Virus record (IMG/VR): IMGVR_UViG_3300032224_000919
Location: 1-51,656 of that record
Direction: 5' to 3' (one strand)
DNA: 51,656 nucleotides
From: a virus
A model generated the notes under the pieces. It was not told the origin of the DNA and did not search any database. It saw only the letters and a list, made by a program, of their open reading frames with translations. Positions 8,363-18,865 of the stretch are shown here, in pieces (position 1 is the first letter of the stretch; every line of letters begins with the position of its first letter). Both the position numbers and the translations under genes were made by a program.

Positions 8363-11300
8363 ATGGCTACTGGGCCTTGGGAGAAGTACGAAGCAGAACC
8401 AGCCCCAGCCCAAGGGCCTTGGGCTAAATATGCTACGGCTGAACTAGAAGAACAAAAACCAGAAATGGGTTTTATTCCGTCTGTAAAGCGCGGATATGCT
8501 GGTTTGGAATCTCTCACGACAGAAGTGCTACCAGCTATGGTGGGCAAAGCTTTTGGTGCTGATGAATACGCCGAAAGAAAAATGCAAGAGGCGGCGCGGA
8601 CTCAAGAAGAGATTGCCCGTAAATACCCTGCTGAAATTCAATCATTCACAGATATAAAGAATGTTGGTGACGCAGTTACTTACGCAAAGGAAGCTGTTGG
8701 TGAAGCATTACCTTCGCTGATTCCAAGTCTTTTCACCGGTGGTATTGCTGGTATTGCTGGTCGTGGCGCTATTGTGGCAGCGCAGTCAGCCGCAGAATCT
8801 GCTGTTATTTCTCAGGCCGTAAAAGGTGTTGCTGGCGCGGAATTATTAGCGGTTGCCAAACAAGCTGGATTAGAGGCTGCAAAACGCACGGCCTTGAAGT
8901 ACGAAGCTACCGGTGCGCTGGCCGGTTCTGCGGCACAAAATATTCCGGATGTATACCAAAACATATACGAAAAAACAGGCCAACAAGATCTTGGTGCTGC
9001 AATTGCTTTTGGCGGGTTCAATGCTGTGCTCGATGCAGTTACGCCATTAAACCTCCTACGTAAAGCAAAAACTGCTGGAATATCACCACAAGAACTTGGC
9101 GCTGCTTGGTACAAACGTGCTGGCAAAGGCGCTGTTGAGGGTCTAGTTACTGAAGGTGGTACAGAGGCCTTACAAGAAGTATCTAGTGCAGCGGCTGAAA
9201 AATTTGTAGATAACAACCAAGAGTTCTTTACCAAAGATAACTTTGTACGGTTTGTTGATGCGGGCTTGAAGGGCGGTTTGGGTGGCGCGGGCATCACCAG
9301 CGCAACGAATGTGGCTTTTGGTAAGGGCAAAGAAAAAGCCCCATCAACCAGTCAAGAGCAACGTCAAACTATTCTTGATAGCCTTACTCATGGGGTGCAA
9401 GAACCCGCTGGTTTGTTTGGTGATTTAGAAGGTGGCCAACCCGCTAGGCAACCCGGCCAAGAATCCCAAGTTGATCTCTATGCACAACGGGCAGCGGATG
9501 CGTTGGAATCCACAAACGCTATTGCGGGTAGAGGCGCTACTGTATCTGCAAAATACGGTGATGCAGACCAAACCCTGCCGCCATCAAACGAACCAGCCGG
9601 ATTGTTTGAAGACGTAGATACTGGCGCTGCTATCACAGCAGCTCCAAGCGCACCTGCTGCACCTGCCGCCGCTGCACCTGCGCAATCTCTTGAAGCCTAC
9701 GGCGATTTTGTACGGCAGTACACACAGTTGCGAGATGAGTACAACTCTCTACCTGCTGGCCGCGTTGATGAAGCGGGCATGAATCAACGTAAGTTGATCT
9801 TGAAAGACTTGTCCAAGGTTGTCGATTCCAACATGGGCTTTATACGCAACAAAGGGTTGGCCAATCAACTGAAGAACCCTGTGTTCGATGGTGAGAAAGC
9901 TTTGGCCAGACTTGAGCCAAATGTCGGTCAGCCACGTGCAATGCAGGGTAATCTATTTGGAGTCTTTAAAGGCGCTGCCCGTCGTATGAGTGCTGCTTTG
10001 GCGCTGGCCAATCAAAGCTCCGAAGGAGCAATAAAAGAGCTGGAGAATAGTCGTACTCGCCTTCAAGAAAAGGTTGATTCGGGTGGTTACGATGACGCAA
10101 CAATTATCAGTATGCGTCCTGCTGGAATGACCTCTGGCCAAGCTCTTAAAAATAGAGACTCGATAGTTCAAAACTATACGCAAAACGCAAATGCTGAAAT
10201 CGACCACGCAATTGATATGTTGCGTAGAGGTGTTGGCCAGCCACGTGCTATGCAAGGTGATTTGTTCAATAACGAAAAAATCCAGCAAGAAAATGCTGAC
10301 ACAATGCGTGAGCGTAGAGCGGCACCAATAGTATATGAGAGTGGTGCAATCGTAAGTTCGCCCATAAAAGGAGAACCCCCTATTGCGGCAGCCGGGTTTA
10401 AAACGCTTGATGAAGATAATGATTTTGACAAAAACCTTACCGGTGCTACTTTTATTACTGGCATGGACGTAAAAGGTAGAACAGAAAGAAGTAAAGGTGT
10501 TGGTACAAGACTTTTAAACGCAATTACAAACTGGGCTGATACAAATGGCAAGACATTGGTTCTTGTGGCTGCGGCAAGCCCTGATGCTGAGTTGGGCGGG
10601 TTGTCTCAAGAACAACTAAAAGAGTGGTATGCGCGTAATGGGTTTGAAGACCGTGTGGATTACATGGTTAGAGTTCCTACGAAAGAAAAAACCCAAGAAA
10701 CCGCGCCCGCTGAAACTGTTCGCCAAGGTGTTCCGGCCAGAGAAAGATTTGAAAAAGCCCCCGCTGTAGACACAGAACATGTCGTGCAGACAGAAGAAGG
10801 CGGCAAGATCAAAGGCTTCTTTGACGCCATCCAATCTATTTCTGACTCTCCTGCGGAACAGGAACGCCACGGTAATTCCAAAAACACCGCCGCTGAAACG
10901 ATGTTGGAGTTTGATATTGCCCAGCCGGGCGAGACTACCAGCGCCGGTTCACAGCAGATGCTTGATTATCTTGCCCGCCGTGTGGGTGGCCAAGAGCAAC
11001 TGAATAAATTGTTGGACGCACTTCAGAACGCAGACCCAGAAACGCAAGCTGACCTGTTGAAGAAGGCCGGGCTACCAGACCTGACTACACGTCGTGGTAT
11101 GGATGAGTTCAGTGCACAAGTTCAAGCCTACGTAGATCAGATGTTAGCTACCGGTGAGGGGCCTTTATCCGCTATACGAACCAGCAAGATGCGACCGTCC
11201 CAAGTTACTGGGACAAAAATACCGTATCAGGAAACAATAACTACTGGTGCTACGGTAACCAGCGCTTACGCAACACCAAAAGATGGCAAACCGCGCCGCC

Positions 11301-14300
11301 CAAGCCAAGCAATACGTGAGGTAGTGCGCGATATAAACGACAACAAACTACGACCAGCGGCGCTCATTCTCAAACAGATGATGGGCACTAAAGTTTCTGC
11401 GCCAGTCCAAGCTGCTATAACTTATCTGACCAACCGTAATAGAACAACGTTTGGTGATGCACTCAGAGACTTGGCGTTTGATCTAGCTTACTTTGAAATC
11501 GACCCAAAACATTACGGCGCTGGTTCTACTTTTTATAAAGAAGGCGGCAAGCACGCACAGGATTTTCGCGCATGGATTGCGGCTAACTTAGACCCATCCA
11601 CATTGCAATTACTTGATGAGTTGGTAGCTGAAAACAAACAAAACGCGGAAGAAAACGCTAAGTTTGAGAAAGCCATATCTACATACAACGATCAGTTGGA
11701 ATCTGCGGCGGAGAAAAAACGCCAAGAGGCAGAGAAGAACGGCGCTAAGTTACCCAAAGCCCCACGCAAAAAGAGAACCGCCAAAGAACGCCTTTCCAAA
11801 ATGCAGGAAGAGGCAGAGACTGAAGTGGGCGAAGGTGAAGAAACCCAAGAACCATTTACAGAAGTCGAAACCAAGAACCTGCCTACAGTTGAAATGCTTA
11901 CCGAGGTGCATCCGGCCATTCGTCGTTTGCTGACCGAAGGTAAGACCCGCGATGCCCTTGAGCTTCTTGCGCAGACAAAGAACAACAAGTATTACGCCGA
12001 ATTGGCCCAGCGCATATTGGACACCGACTTTACGGCCGAGACACGGCTGATTGATGCTGACACTATGGAGTCATTGTCTAATGACCCGCAAGTTAAAGAG
12101 TCACTGAATGAACGCCTAAATGCGTTGCGTGATTTGGTTGTGACGCTGTACCCGCAAGAACAGCAAGCGACCATTATTGACAACTTGCAATCCGGCAAGC
12201 TGCGTAATGTGATCTTTGCAATTGAAACCATGCAGGATACGCTGGATAAGCATGGCGGTACTGAATCTAACCAGACGTTGCTCGATAGCGTAGCGGACTT
12301 GGTTAATAAACAGTTTGCATGGAATGGTAAGTACGACCCAGCGACAGACAAAGTTGTCATGCGTCAAGGTGCTGGCTATCTTACAAACCATCTGTTGTTA
12401 CACGAAACTTTGCACGCAGCAGCGTCTCATTTACTTGACAACGCAGATAAGCTGGTTGGTATACAGCGCCAAGGTTACGAAAGACTCGACGAGTTGTATC
12501 AGTATTCTAAAAACATGTTTGCGCAAAAAGGCGTGGACTTGTCAACCGTGTACGGTTTGCAAGACATACATGAGTTCTTGTCTGAGGCACTTACAAACCC
12601 AGAGTTCCAAGCATTGTTGCGTTCTATTCGCTACAAAGCTTCGCCCTTCTCTTTGTACAACCGTTTCACTGACGCAGTAAGAAAACTGTTTAATGTAAAA
12701 CCCGGTGGTCCAAGCAACGTCATGGTCGAAGTAATGTTCGCTGCTGACGCAATGATGGCCGGTACGATGTCTTTGAAAGGTATGAACGAAGTGGGTGGGA
12801 CTATTGTTGGCCCTCCTGCTCCAAGAGCAATGGCAACCCGAGGCCCGCGCCGTCGCACAACTGTACCGCCCGGCATGCCTAATCAGCCGTCTACACTTAA
12901 ACGGTGGATGATGGCTGATACATGGACAAACGGCAAGATGCGTGAGATCCGCAGTCTTGACGCAAATGCACGCAGAGCGTACCTTGGCGGCTTAACCCTA
13001 CGCCAGATAAATGATCTGGTTGGCGGGCGTATCAGACAGATTGGCAACTTCATCAATGTGACCGAGAAGTTCCTTTCCCGCAAGTCACAGGTACTTAAAG
13101 AGTCAGGCGATATATCTCGTAGATGGGAACGATTGCAATCTGCTGACCCAGAAATGTCGCGCCAGATTGGTGTTGTCATGCACAGCGCAACCATTCTAGA
13201 GGTTGACCCAGATAAAGCCACGCCCGCTCAACGCAACAATAACCAGCAACTGATGATTGAGTGGAACAAACTCAACCCAGAAGCCCGGGCAATATATCGT
13301 TCTGTGCGTGATTTCTACGAACGCCGGTACAGCCACTACAAACGATTGATGAATCAACGCATCATTCAAATGCGTCAGCTTGGTGTTTCTGAAGCCACGA
13401 TAACTGAAATTCGAAATGAGTTTGAAAAAGGCAAGCGTGCTGGCCCGTACTTCCCACTCATGCGTTTTGGTCGCTTCTGGTATCAAGTTGGTAAGGGCAA
13501 CAGCCGTGAGTACTACATGTTTGAGTCTGCCGCTGCACGTGATGCGCACTTGGCAGAGCGCTTGCGACAAAGCCCGCAATTAGCCAGCACAGTTGGTACA
13601 AACATAGGTAATGATTACGAGAAGCAAATGGACTTACATGCTCGTCAGTCTGAGTTTTTAAAGACTACTTTTGCTGCTGTAGACAGTATGGACATGACAG
13701 GTCTTACGCAGGCTGAAGCGGATAAACGTAAGACGGAAATGAAGGACAACTTGTATCAAACGTATTTGGCCAACCAGCCAGATCGTAGTATGCGCAACGC
13801 TTTCATACACCGTAATAGTATTGCTGGATATTCTGAAGATGCACTGCGCAGTTTTGCGTCGTCATCTTTCAGTATGGCGTATCAAATGTCTCGTTTGGAA
13901 TATTCCTCCGAGATGTTCTCTCAATTGGATGCAGCACGCTCACAGATTAAGGGGAGATTTACACCCGGTGCAGCGTACGATGAAGTCCTTACTTCAGAAA
14001 ACGATGAGCTGCGTGATTACGTAAACGAGATTGACAAACGGTTGGTAGCGATGCTTAACCCAACCGATACAGGTAAATGGACATCGTATTTCTCTAACAT
14101 AGGGTTTATCTACTATCTGACCTCAATTGGATCTGCGGTGGTTAACGTAGCGGGCGGCGCACTCATTGGCGTTCCCACACTTATTGGCCAACAGGTTCGC
14201 CTTAATCCCAATATGGGATATACAAGAGCAACCGGCAAAGTGTTGTACGAGACCGCAAAAACGATGGCGCAGATCATGGCCACAGGTTTTGGTATTGAAT

Positions 14301-15745
14301 CAGGCGGGCGAGTTATAGACTCGAAACTCTTGTCCCCATCGCTGGATAGATCAACAACCTTATCAGCCATAGACAGAGCCGCATATAACCGTTTTGTTGC
14401 TGATGGGTTAATTGATATAACCGCAGCTTATGACCAATCAGGTTTGGCATCAAACCCAACTTCTGAGTACAACAGCATACCTAACCGAGCTATGCAAGTT
14501 GTTGCTTACGCTTTCCACCACGCTGAACGATTTAACCGTGAAATCATGGCAATGTCAGCTTTCAGAACAGCGATGGAAAAGCGTGCAAACTATACAAACA
14601 AACAGCAAGCATTTGCTGAGTCCATAGCCGAAGCAAAAGATTTGACACAGCGGTCTATGTTTGACTATTCAGCTACCAACAAACCACGTTGGTTGCAAAA
14701 TGCGCCAGCCAAAATTATTTTCCAATTCAAACAGTGGCCACAGCAAATGACTTGGTTCTTGGCCCGCAACGCTTGGAACTCATTTGGTAAATTACCAGAA
14801 GCAGAAAAACGCGAAGCTCGCGCTCGATTTGTTGGCACGATGGGTATGGCTGCAATCATGTCCGGAGTCACTGGTCTCTGGGGGTTTTCTACGGTGGCGG
14901 CGATCATAAACGCAGCAGCGCATATGGGCGGCGATGATTACCCTCCATTTGATTTTGAGTTGGAATTTGCAAACTGGGCGGTCAATACGTTTGGTAAAAA
15001 CATGGGCACTATGGTGTCACGTGGCATAGGCAATGCTGCTGGCATAGATGTGCACAGCCGTTTAAAACTTGATGGTATGTGGCTACGTGATGGGCGAGAT
15101 AACCAAGACGCTGAGAGTACAGTGCAAGCATTCTTGGTTGGGTTGCTTGGCCCGTTGGCTGGTCTTGGCGTAAGCGCTGGTCGTGCAGTTGATCTGTATA
15201 ACAAAGGCCACGCAGACCGCGCAATTGAATCTATGCTACCCGGGTTTGCAAAACAACCTGTAACTGCTGTGCGATATGCAAAAGAAGGCGCACGGACTTT
15301 GCAGGGCGACATCATGCAGAAGGACTTCACACCCTTTGAATTGATGATGCAGTCACTGGGTATCCGTCCTGCCGAGCTTGCGGAAATTCAATTTCGTAAT
15401 ATGAAAGATAAAGGTATGGCGGAAGCCATCATAAAGAAACGCGAAAACATAATGAACATTTTTGCTTTGACCTTTATGACCAACGATGCTGATGGAAATA
15501 GAAAAGCTTTCAATGAAATCATGAAATTCAATGCTCATTACCCAACCAAAGCTATTGACGGCGAAACTATTGTTCATTCAATAAAAGGTAAGTTGGAAAA
15601 GTCTGTGCAAACTGACCACGGTTTGTATATAGACCCCAAGCTGCGGTATTTGTTTACTGATACATATATCCAAAAGCTCACGGAGAAAAAGCAACCGGAG
15701 CCAGCACCAGCAGGGCCTTGGAATAAATACAAGGCTGCGCAATAA
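8363..15745 (+). CDS. Giant polyvalent virion protein with GNAT, zincin-like and LPD38-like regions
   Basis: This protein has 2460 residues. Visible parts in order are: a Gly-Pro-Trp-x-Lys-Tyr motif at residues 4-9 and again at 18-23; hydrophobic helices around 110-170; an embedded GNAT domain at about 640-775 (RSKGVGTRLLNAITNW at 709, WYARNGFE); and long charged helices around 1090-1180. A zincin-like HETLH lies at 1347-1351 (LLLHETLHAAASHLL). Hydrophobic segments follow near 1914-1945 and 2157-2190. A C-terminal region with FKQWPQQMTWFLARNAWN resembles large polyvalent protein-associated domain 38. The protein ends with another GPWNKY at 2451-2456. Such proteins are packed in the head and ejected with the DNA (compare T7 gp16, P1 DarB). 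It is the last gene of the late operon and ends just before a terminator that faces it. Domain calls rest on motifs, not searches. Confidence 0.7.
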   Translation: MATGPWEKYEAEPAPAQGPWAKYATAELEEQKPEMGFIPSVKRGYAGLESLTTEVLPAMVGKAFGADEYAERKMQEAARTQEEIARKYPAEIQSFTDIKNVGDAVTYAKEAVGEALPSLIPSLFTGGIAGIAGRGAIVAAQSAAESAVISQAVKGVAGAELLAVAKQAGLEAAKRTALKYEATGALAGSAAQNIPDVYQNIYEKTGQQDLGAAIAFGGFNAVLDAVTPLNLLRKAKTAGISPQELGAAWYKRAGKGAVEGLVTEGGTEALQEVSSAAAEKFVDNNQEFFTKDNFVRFVDAGLKGGLGGAGITSATNVAFGKGKEKAPSTSQEQRQTILDSLTHGVQEPAGLFGDLEGGQPARQPGQESQVDLYAQRAADALESTNAIAGRGATVSAKYGDADQTLPPSNEPAGLFEDVDTGAAITAAPSAPAAPAAAAPAQSLEAYGDFVRQYTQLRDEYNSLPAGRVDEAGMNQRKLILKDLSKVVDSNMGFIRNKGLANQLKNPVFDGEKALARLEPNVGQPRAMQGNLFGVFKGAARRMSAALALANQSSEGAIKELENSRTRLQEKVDSGGYDDATIISMRPAGMTSGQALKNRDSIVQNYTQNANAEIDHAIDMLRRGVGQPRAMQGDLFNNEKIQQENADTMRERRAAPIVYESGAIVSSPIKGEPPIAAAGFKTLDEDNDFDKNLTGATFITGMDVKGRTERSKGVGTRLLNAITNWADTNGKTLVLVAAASPDAELGGLSQEQLKEWYARNGFEDRVDYMVRVPTKEKTQETAPAETVRQGVPARERFEKAPAVDTEHVVQTEEGGKIKGFFDAIQSISDSPAEQERHGNSKNTAAETMLEFDIAQPGETTSAGSQQMLDYLARRVGGQEQLNKLLDALQNADPETQADLLKKAGLPDLTTRRGMDEFSAQVQAYVDQMLATGEGPLSAIRTSKMRPSQVTGTKIPYQETITTGATVTSAYATPKDGKPRRPSQAIREVVRDINDNKLRPAALILKQMMGTKVSAPVQAAITYLTNRNRTTFGDALRDLAFDLAYFEIDPKHYGAGSTFYKEGGKHAQDFRAWIAANLDPSTLQLLDELVAENKQNAEENAKFEKAISTYNDQLESAAEKKRQEAEKNGAKLPKAPRKKRTAKERLSKMQEEAETEVGEGEETQEPFTEVETKNLPTVEMLTEVHPAIRRLLTEGKTRDALELLAQTKNNKYYAELAQRILDTDFTAETRLIDADTMESLSNDPQVKESLNERLNALRDLVVTLYPQEQQATIIDNLQSGKLRNVIFAIETMQDTLDKHGGTESNQTLLDSVADLVNKQFAWNGKYDPATDKVVMRQGAGYLTNHLLLHETLHAAASHLLDNADKLVGIQRQGYERLDELYQYSKNMFAQKGVDLSTVYGLQDIHEFLSEALTNPEFQALLRSIRYKASPFSLYNRFTDAVRKLFNVKPGGPSNVMVEVMFAADAMMAGTMSLKGMNEVGGTIVGPPAPRAMATRGPRRRTTVPPGMPNQPSTLKRWMMADTWTNGKMREIRSLDANARRAYLGGLTLRQINDLVGGRIRQIGNFINVTEKFLSRKSQVLKESGDISRRWERLQSADPEMSRQIGVVMHSATILEVDPDKATPAQRNNNQQLMIEWNKLNPEARAIYRSVRDFYERRYSHYKRLMNQRIIQMRQLGVSEATITEIRNEFEKGKRAGPYFPLMRFGRFWYQVGKGNSREYYMFESAAARDAHLAERLRQSPQLASTVGTNIGNDYEKQMDLHARQSEFLKTTFAAVDSMDMTGLTQAEADKRKTEMKDNLYQTYLANQPDRSMRNAFIHRNSIAGYSEDALRSFASSSFSMAYQMSRLEYSSEMFSQLDAARSQIKGRFTPGAAYDEVLTSENDELRDYVNEIDKRLVAMLNPTDTGKWTSYFSNIGFIYYLTSIGSAVVNVAGGALIGVPTLIGQQVRLNPNMGYTRATGKVLYETAKTMAQIMATGFGIESGGRVIDSKLLSPSLDRSTTLSAIDRAAYNRFVADGLIDITAAYDQSGLASNPTSEYNSIPNRAMQVVAYAFHHAERFNREIMAMSAFRTAMEKRANYTNKQQAFAESIAEAKDLTQRSMFDYSATNKPRWLQNAPAKIIFQFKQWPQQMTWFLARNAWNSFGKLPEAEKREARARFVGTMGMAAIMSGVTGLWGFSTVAAIINAAAHMGGDDYPPFDFELEFANWAVNTFGKNMGTMVSRGIGNAAGIDVHSRLKLDGMWLRDGRDNQDAESTVQAFLVGLLGPLAGLGVSAGRAVDLYNKGHADRAIESMLPGFAKQPVTAVRYAKEGARTLQGDIMQKDFTPFELMMQSLGIRPAELAEIQFRNMKDKGMAEAIIKKRENIMNIFALTFMTNDADGNRKAFNEIMKFNAHYPTKAIDGETIVHSIKGKLEKSVQTDHGLYIDPKLRYLFTDTYIQKLTEKKQPEPAPAGPWNKYKAAQ

Positions 15746-15772
15746 AAAACGCCCCGCTTTTTACGGCGGGGC
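15742..15772 (-). terminator. Rho-independent terminator closing the leftward replication transcript
   Basis: GCCCCGC (15751-15757) and GCGGGGC (15766-15772) form a 7-bp GC stem with an 8-base loop. Read on the minus strand the stem is followed by GTTTTTTATT (15750 down to 15741). It lies between the convergent ends of the giant virion gene and the leftward replication operon. The plus-strand side has no T tract, so it mainly serves the minus strand. Confidence 0.85.
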
Positions 15773-15775
15773 AAA

Positions 15776-16012
15776 TTAAGGAGAGCGCAACTGCAAGTTG
15801 CCTTTATATTGTACGCGCTTAACCCGCCAAACACGCAAGCCCCTGATCCCATCTTCTATTACTAGCTTAATGATTGTCGCGTAGCCAAGACGCCGCAACT
15901 TACGTTCTATGTGATCGCGTGCTGCTACATCATTGAGACATGGCACAAAGAAAGAGCTACCAACTGTAAATTCTTCCCAGTTAAGTTGATACGTTATACC
16001 TTCAACTCGCAT
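15776..16012 (-). CDS. Small conserved phage protein, unknown function (78 aa)
   Basis: The ATG at 16012 overlaps the end of the primase-helicase gene by 11 bases and has AAGG just upstream, so it is probably coupled to that gene. The 78-residue product has the pattern VGSSFFVPCLNDVAARDHIERK, then LGYATIIKLVIEDGIRGLRVWRV. This resembles short phage proteins I have seen repeatedly, always without function. The R/K-rich strands suggest nucleic-acid contact, but that is a guess. It is the last gene before the leftward terminator. A longer frame reaches 16102 but starts inside the primase gene without a ribosome site. Confidence 0.7.
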   Translation of the reverse strand: MRVEGITYQLNWEEFTVGSSFFVPCLNDVAARDHIERKLRRLGYATIIKLVIEDGIRGLRVWRVKRVQYKGNLQLRSP

Positions 16013-18839
16013 CGCCTTGCAGGTCAATACTGGGTGCAACCCCCAACAAATCAGAGTCAAACTCCAAGGCCACCACCGGTGGGGCGCTGATGTCTGTGCC
16101 AATGTCCAGCCGGGTACGAACCTCGGCGATGAACGCGCCCGTCTTGTTCAAAGCGGTCAACAGGTCGGTGAACGTGATCTGCTTAAGTACGCAGAAGTCC
16201 TTAAGCGATTGACGGATGATGTATATACGGCGTGTATCTGGCTCGTACCGGACAACCAACGCCCCACGGGGTAAGAGCAGCGGGGCGGCGGCAATCCCTG
16301 ACTTGGAACTGCTGTACTTGTTGACTACCAGAATGTTCAGGTTGTGCTTCAACAAGAACTCACCAACGATGGTGGCGTAGTCGTTGAACGTCAGTCGAGT
16401 GGTTGACTGCATATCAGAAATCTCGGCTACTGCCCAGTCAAAAACCCGTTTATGGTTGATGCTGTGCAGTCCCAACTTGTGGGCAATCATCCCACCCGTC
16501 AAATTTGCTGCCGCCATCCCTGACCAAAATCGTTCTCGGGTGTCTATGTTTACGGCTTTGTCAAATCTGACCTGCACCTTCAGCGCAAGATCAACGATCT
16601 CTTCTAGATTCTGCACAAGGTACTGGGCGTATGGCAAACCAGCCAAACCGTAGTTGCTGTGCAAGCGACCAAATACTTGCTTGGCCGAAGCTTTGTCGAG
16701 GTTGTTGGTCGGGTCAATCTTGTACTGCATCAGGCGCATCAGCTCGCCTTCTGAGGTTGACTTCAAAGACTCTAGCTTGTCGGTCATGCTGGAGTTGGAC
16801 GTGGCCACCATCATGGTCGCCCAGAATCCCTGAGACTCTCGCTCCTCATTGGTAGATGCTTTCATGCGGCGGCGCGGTGCGCCTTGTGTCACGCTGTAGG
16901 CCAGATCAGAAAAGTCATCACCACTCATCTTCGTGATCTCATCCACACCCAAGGGTAGATTGCACATGACTGCCATACGGTGAAGCTTGACGTTCAGGGT
17001 ATCTTTCCATTGCAGCATCAGTTCGTCGGGGTGACCCCACACGCTGTTCATAACTTGAAGTATTGTTGACTTGCCTGTTCCAGATTTATTATTTATAAGG
17101 TTAATGATGCCGCCCTTGATACCCATAAATTTAATAAGTGGTGCGCCAAATGCGGAGAATACTGCGAAGGCGTGTGGCTCGAAACCCGGCATATCGTAGA
17201 CATTGATAATCTCTTTCCACTCGTCCAGCGATCCCGTAGGTCGTAGGGCGTGGGCAATATCCCGTGTCGCCTTGGAGGGTGGGCTGTACTTAACGTAGCT
17301 CGCCCCGATCTCTCGGTTTCCAAGAATAAATTTCTCGTCATCATCAGCCCAACCAAATTGCAACCTCATCATCTCCACCTCTTGTGTTATTTGTAGTTCT
17401 TTTGCACATTGCATCAGGTAATCCAGAATCAAGGCCATCTGGTTCATGCCAGCAATGACACCGTGAAAAGAAACGGTCTTCCTCAATTCATCCTTACTTA
17501 GTGCATCTACCAACGGCACAGAAAATTCTTTGGCTCCGTCCCTCGGGAGTACCCGCCGGATCAGGATCGTCTCGCCCAATGCTGGGTCGTACATCCGCTT
17601 GGTGACGAACAAGTCGTACTCATAAACAAGAGCAACTGAGGGGCCGTCACCTTCGTCGTTGTCTTCCTTCAAGTGTTTGTATATACCGCCGCTCTTGCCG
17701 CGAAAGTACCGGTTTGGGAGCTTAGGTACTACGAATTCAGCGGGCGCTACGTCATTGCTTGTGGACTGGTATTCAATTACTTCCCCAACTTCGGATTTGG
17801 CAATCTCATGACCAAGCACGATGGGGGACTTGATCTTGCCTCGATGAATACACTTGTCGCAGATGCCCGGCGCAAAAGAATCAAATGTGTCGCAAGTGTA
17901 GGGGCCTTTGATCTGGTGGGCCTTGCGTTCTGTAGCAGCCGCATCGTACTTCGGGTGATTCTTTGAAATGATATGAATCGCCTTGTCGCGATCCACGCAA
18001 TGCTGAGCAATTGACAACCCCGCCCGCCATAGAGGTTCCTCAATATTCTCCTGATCCTCGACCACCATACGCAACTGCTCGCAGCCAAACCCGTTTGCGG
18101 TCTTCTTCAAGATGGTGCGAAACCGTGATTGCTTATTACCAATAACGGCTTTTGTGAAGTCGTCTAATTCCTTGGGGGCATAAGGCTTCTTCACATCTAC
18201 CAGCGGCCCCATACGCTCAGCAAAGTCTTCAAACGTCATGGGCTGGGACAGATGCATCAGGACAACATCGTGTGGTGGAGTGTCCTTGAAGTTCTTTGTT
18301 CCCGGAATCCGCAACACCCGCGCCGCATCTGCTGGTACAGCGGGGTCAACAATAAACTTGTGTTGAAGGCACAGGGCTTTGAAAGTCTCGGCTACGGGTA
18401 ACCACTTATCCTTGGCCACAGATTCAATCAGCGGCCAATAGACATGCCAGCCACGGCCAGAATTCACAACGGTTGGTCGGGGTAGGTTCAAGGTCTTGCA
18501 CAGGTATTTGAGTGCTTCCAACCCAGTGGCTTGATCTACATACCCTCTGATACGGCCACGCTTGTCTGGCTTGGCCTTATCTTCGCCGCAGTCAATATCC
18601 AAGAAGAATGACTTTAACGAACCACAGTTAGCTGCGTCACGGTTGTCGTCGGTTATGAATTTCCCGCAGCCAAAGAATACATCTACGCCTAGTGCGACCA
18701 AACGGTCAGCCTCGGCTTCTACTTCTTCTATCGTTTTATGGTGAGTCTGAGAATAGTGTGTGCCATTCTTCAACCCAAGTATGCAATAGAACCCTTCCTC
18801 CGAAGGGACTACTGCTTCAAGCAAACGAACATCCGCCAT
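16002..18839 (-). CDS. Primase-helicase: AEP/PrimPol-like domain fused to DUF927-type helicase
   Basis: This 945-residue replication protein joins two enzymes. Residues about 1-230 look like an archaeo-eukaryotic primase. The metal-binding DxD (FFLDIDCG, D81/D83), the SxH-type motif NSGRGWHVYW (H132), and RVLRIPGTKNFK are visible. A Cys cluster (CDTFDSFAPGICDKCIH) near residue 325 probably binds zinc. The C-terminal half has a Walker A loop (NNKSGTGKST, G587-T592) followed by LPLGVDEITKM and MMVATSNSS. This matches the DUF927/SF3-like helicases fused to phage and plasmid primases. It should unwind and prime the phage DNA. The ATG at 18839 has GGA at a usable distance. A GTG at 18854 is the alternative start. 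It follows the HTH gene, with a strong nested inverted repeat between them. Confidence 0.85.
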   Translation of the reverse strand: MADVRLLEAVVPSEEGFYCILGLKNGTHYSQTHHKTIEEVEAEADRLVALGVDVFFGCGKFITDDNRDAANCGSLKSFFLDIDCGEDKAKPDKRGRIRGYVDQATGLEALKYLCKTLNLPRPTVVNSGRGWHVYWPLIESVAKDKWLPVAETFKALCLQHKFIVDPAVPADAARVLRIPGTKNFKDTPPHDVVLMHLSQPMTFEDFAERMGPLVDVKKPYAPKELDDFTKAVIGNKQSRFRTILKKTANGFGCEQLRMVVEDQENIEEPLWRAGLSIAQHCVDRDKAIHIISKNHPKYDAAATERKAHQIKGPYTCDTFDSFAPGICDKCIHRGKIKSPIVLGHEIAKSEVGEVIEYQSTSNDVAPAEFVVPKLPNRYFRGKSGGIYKHLKEDNDEGDGPSVALVYEYDLFVTKRMYDPALGETILIRRVLPRDGAKEFSVPLVDALSKDELRKTVSFHGVIAGMNQMALILDYLMQCAKELQITQEVEMMRLQFGWADDDEKFILGNREIGASYVKYSPPSKATRDIAHALRPTGSLDEWKEIINVYDMPGFEPHAFAVFSAFGAPLIKFMGIKGGIINLINNKSGTGKSTILQVMNSVWGHPDELMLQWKDTLNVKLHRMAVMCNLPLGVDEITKMSGDDFSDLAYSVTQGAPRRRMKASTNEERESQGFWATMMVATSNSSMTDKLESLKSTSEGELMRLMQYKIDPTNNLDKASAKQVFGRLHSNYGLAGLPYAQYLVQNLEEIVDLALKVQVRFDKAVNIDTRERFWSGMAAANLTGGMIAHKLGLHSINHKRVFDWAVAEISDMQSTTRLTFNDYATIVGEFLLKHNLNILVVNKYSSSKSGIAAAPLLLPRGALVVRYEPDTRRIYIIRQSLKDFCVLKQITFTDLLTALNKTGAFIAEVRTRLDIGTDISAPPVVALEFDSDLLGVAPSIDLQGDAS

Positions 18840-18865
18840 ATTGTGTCCAAGCACGTCAAGAGAAA

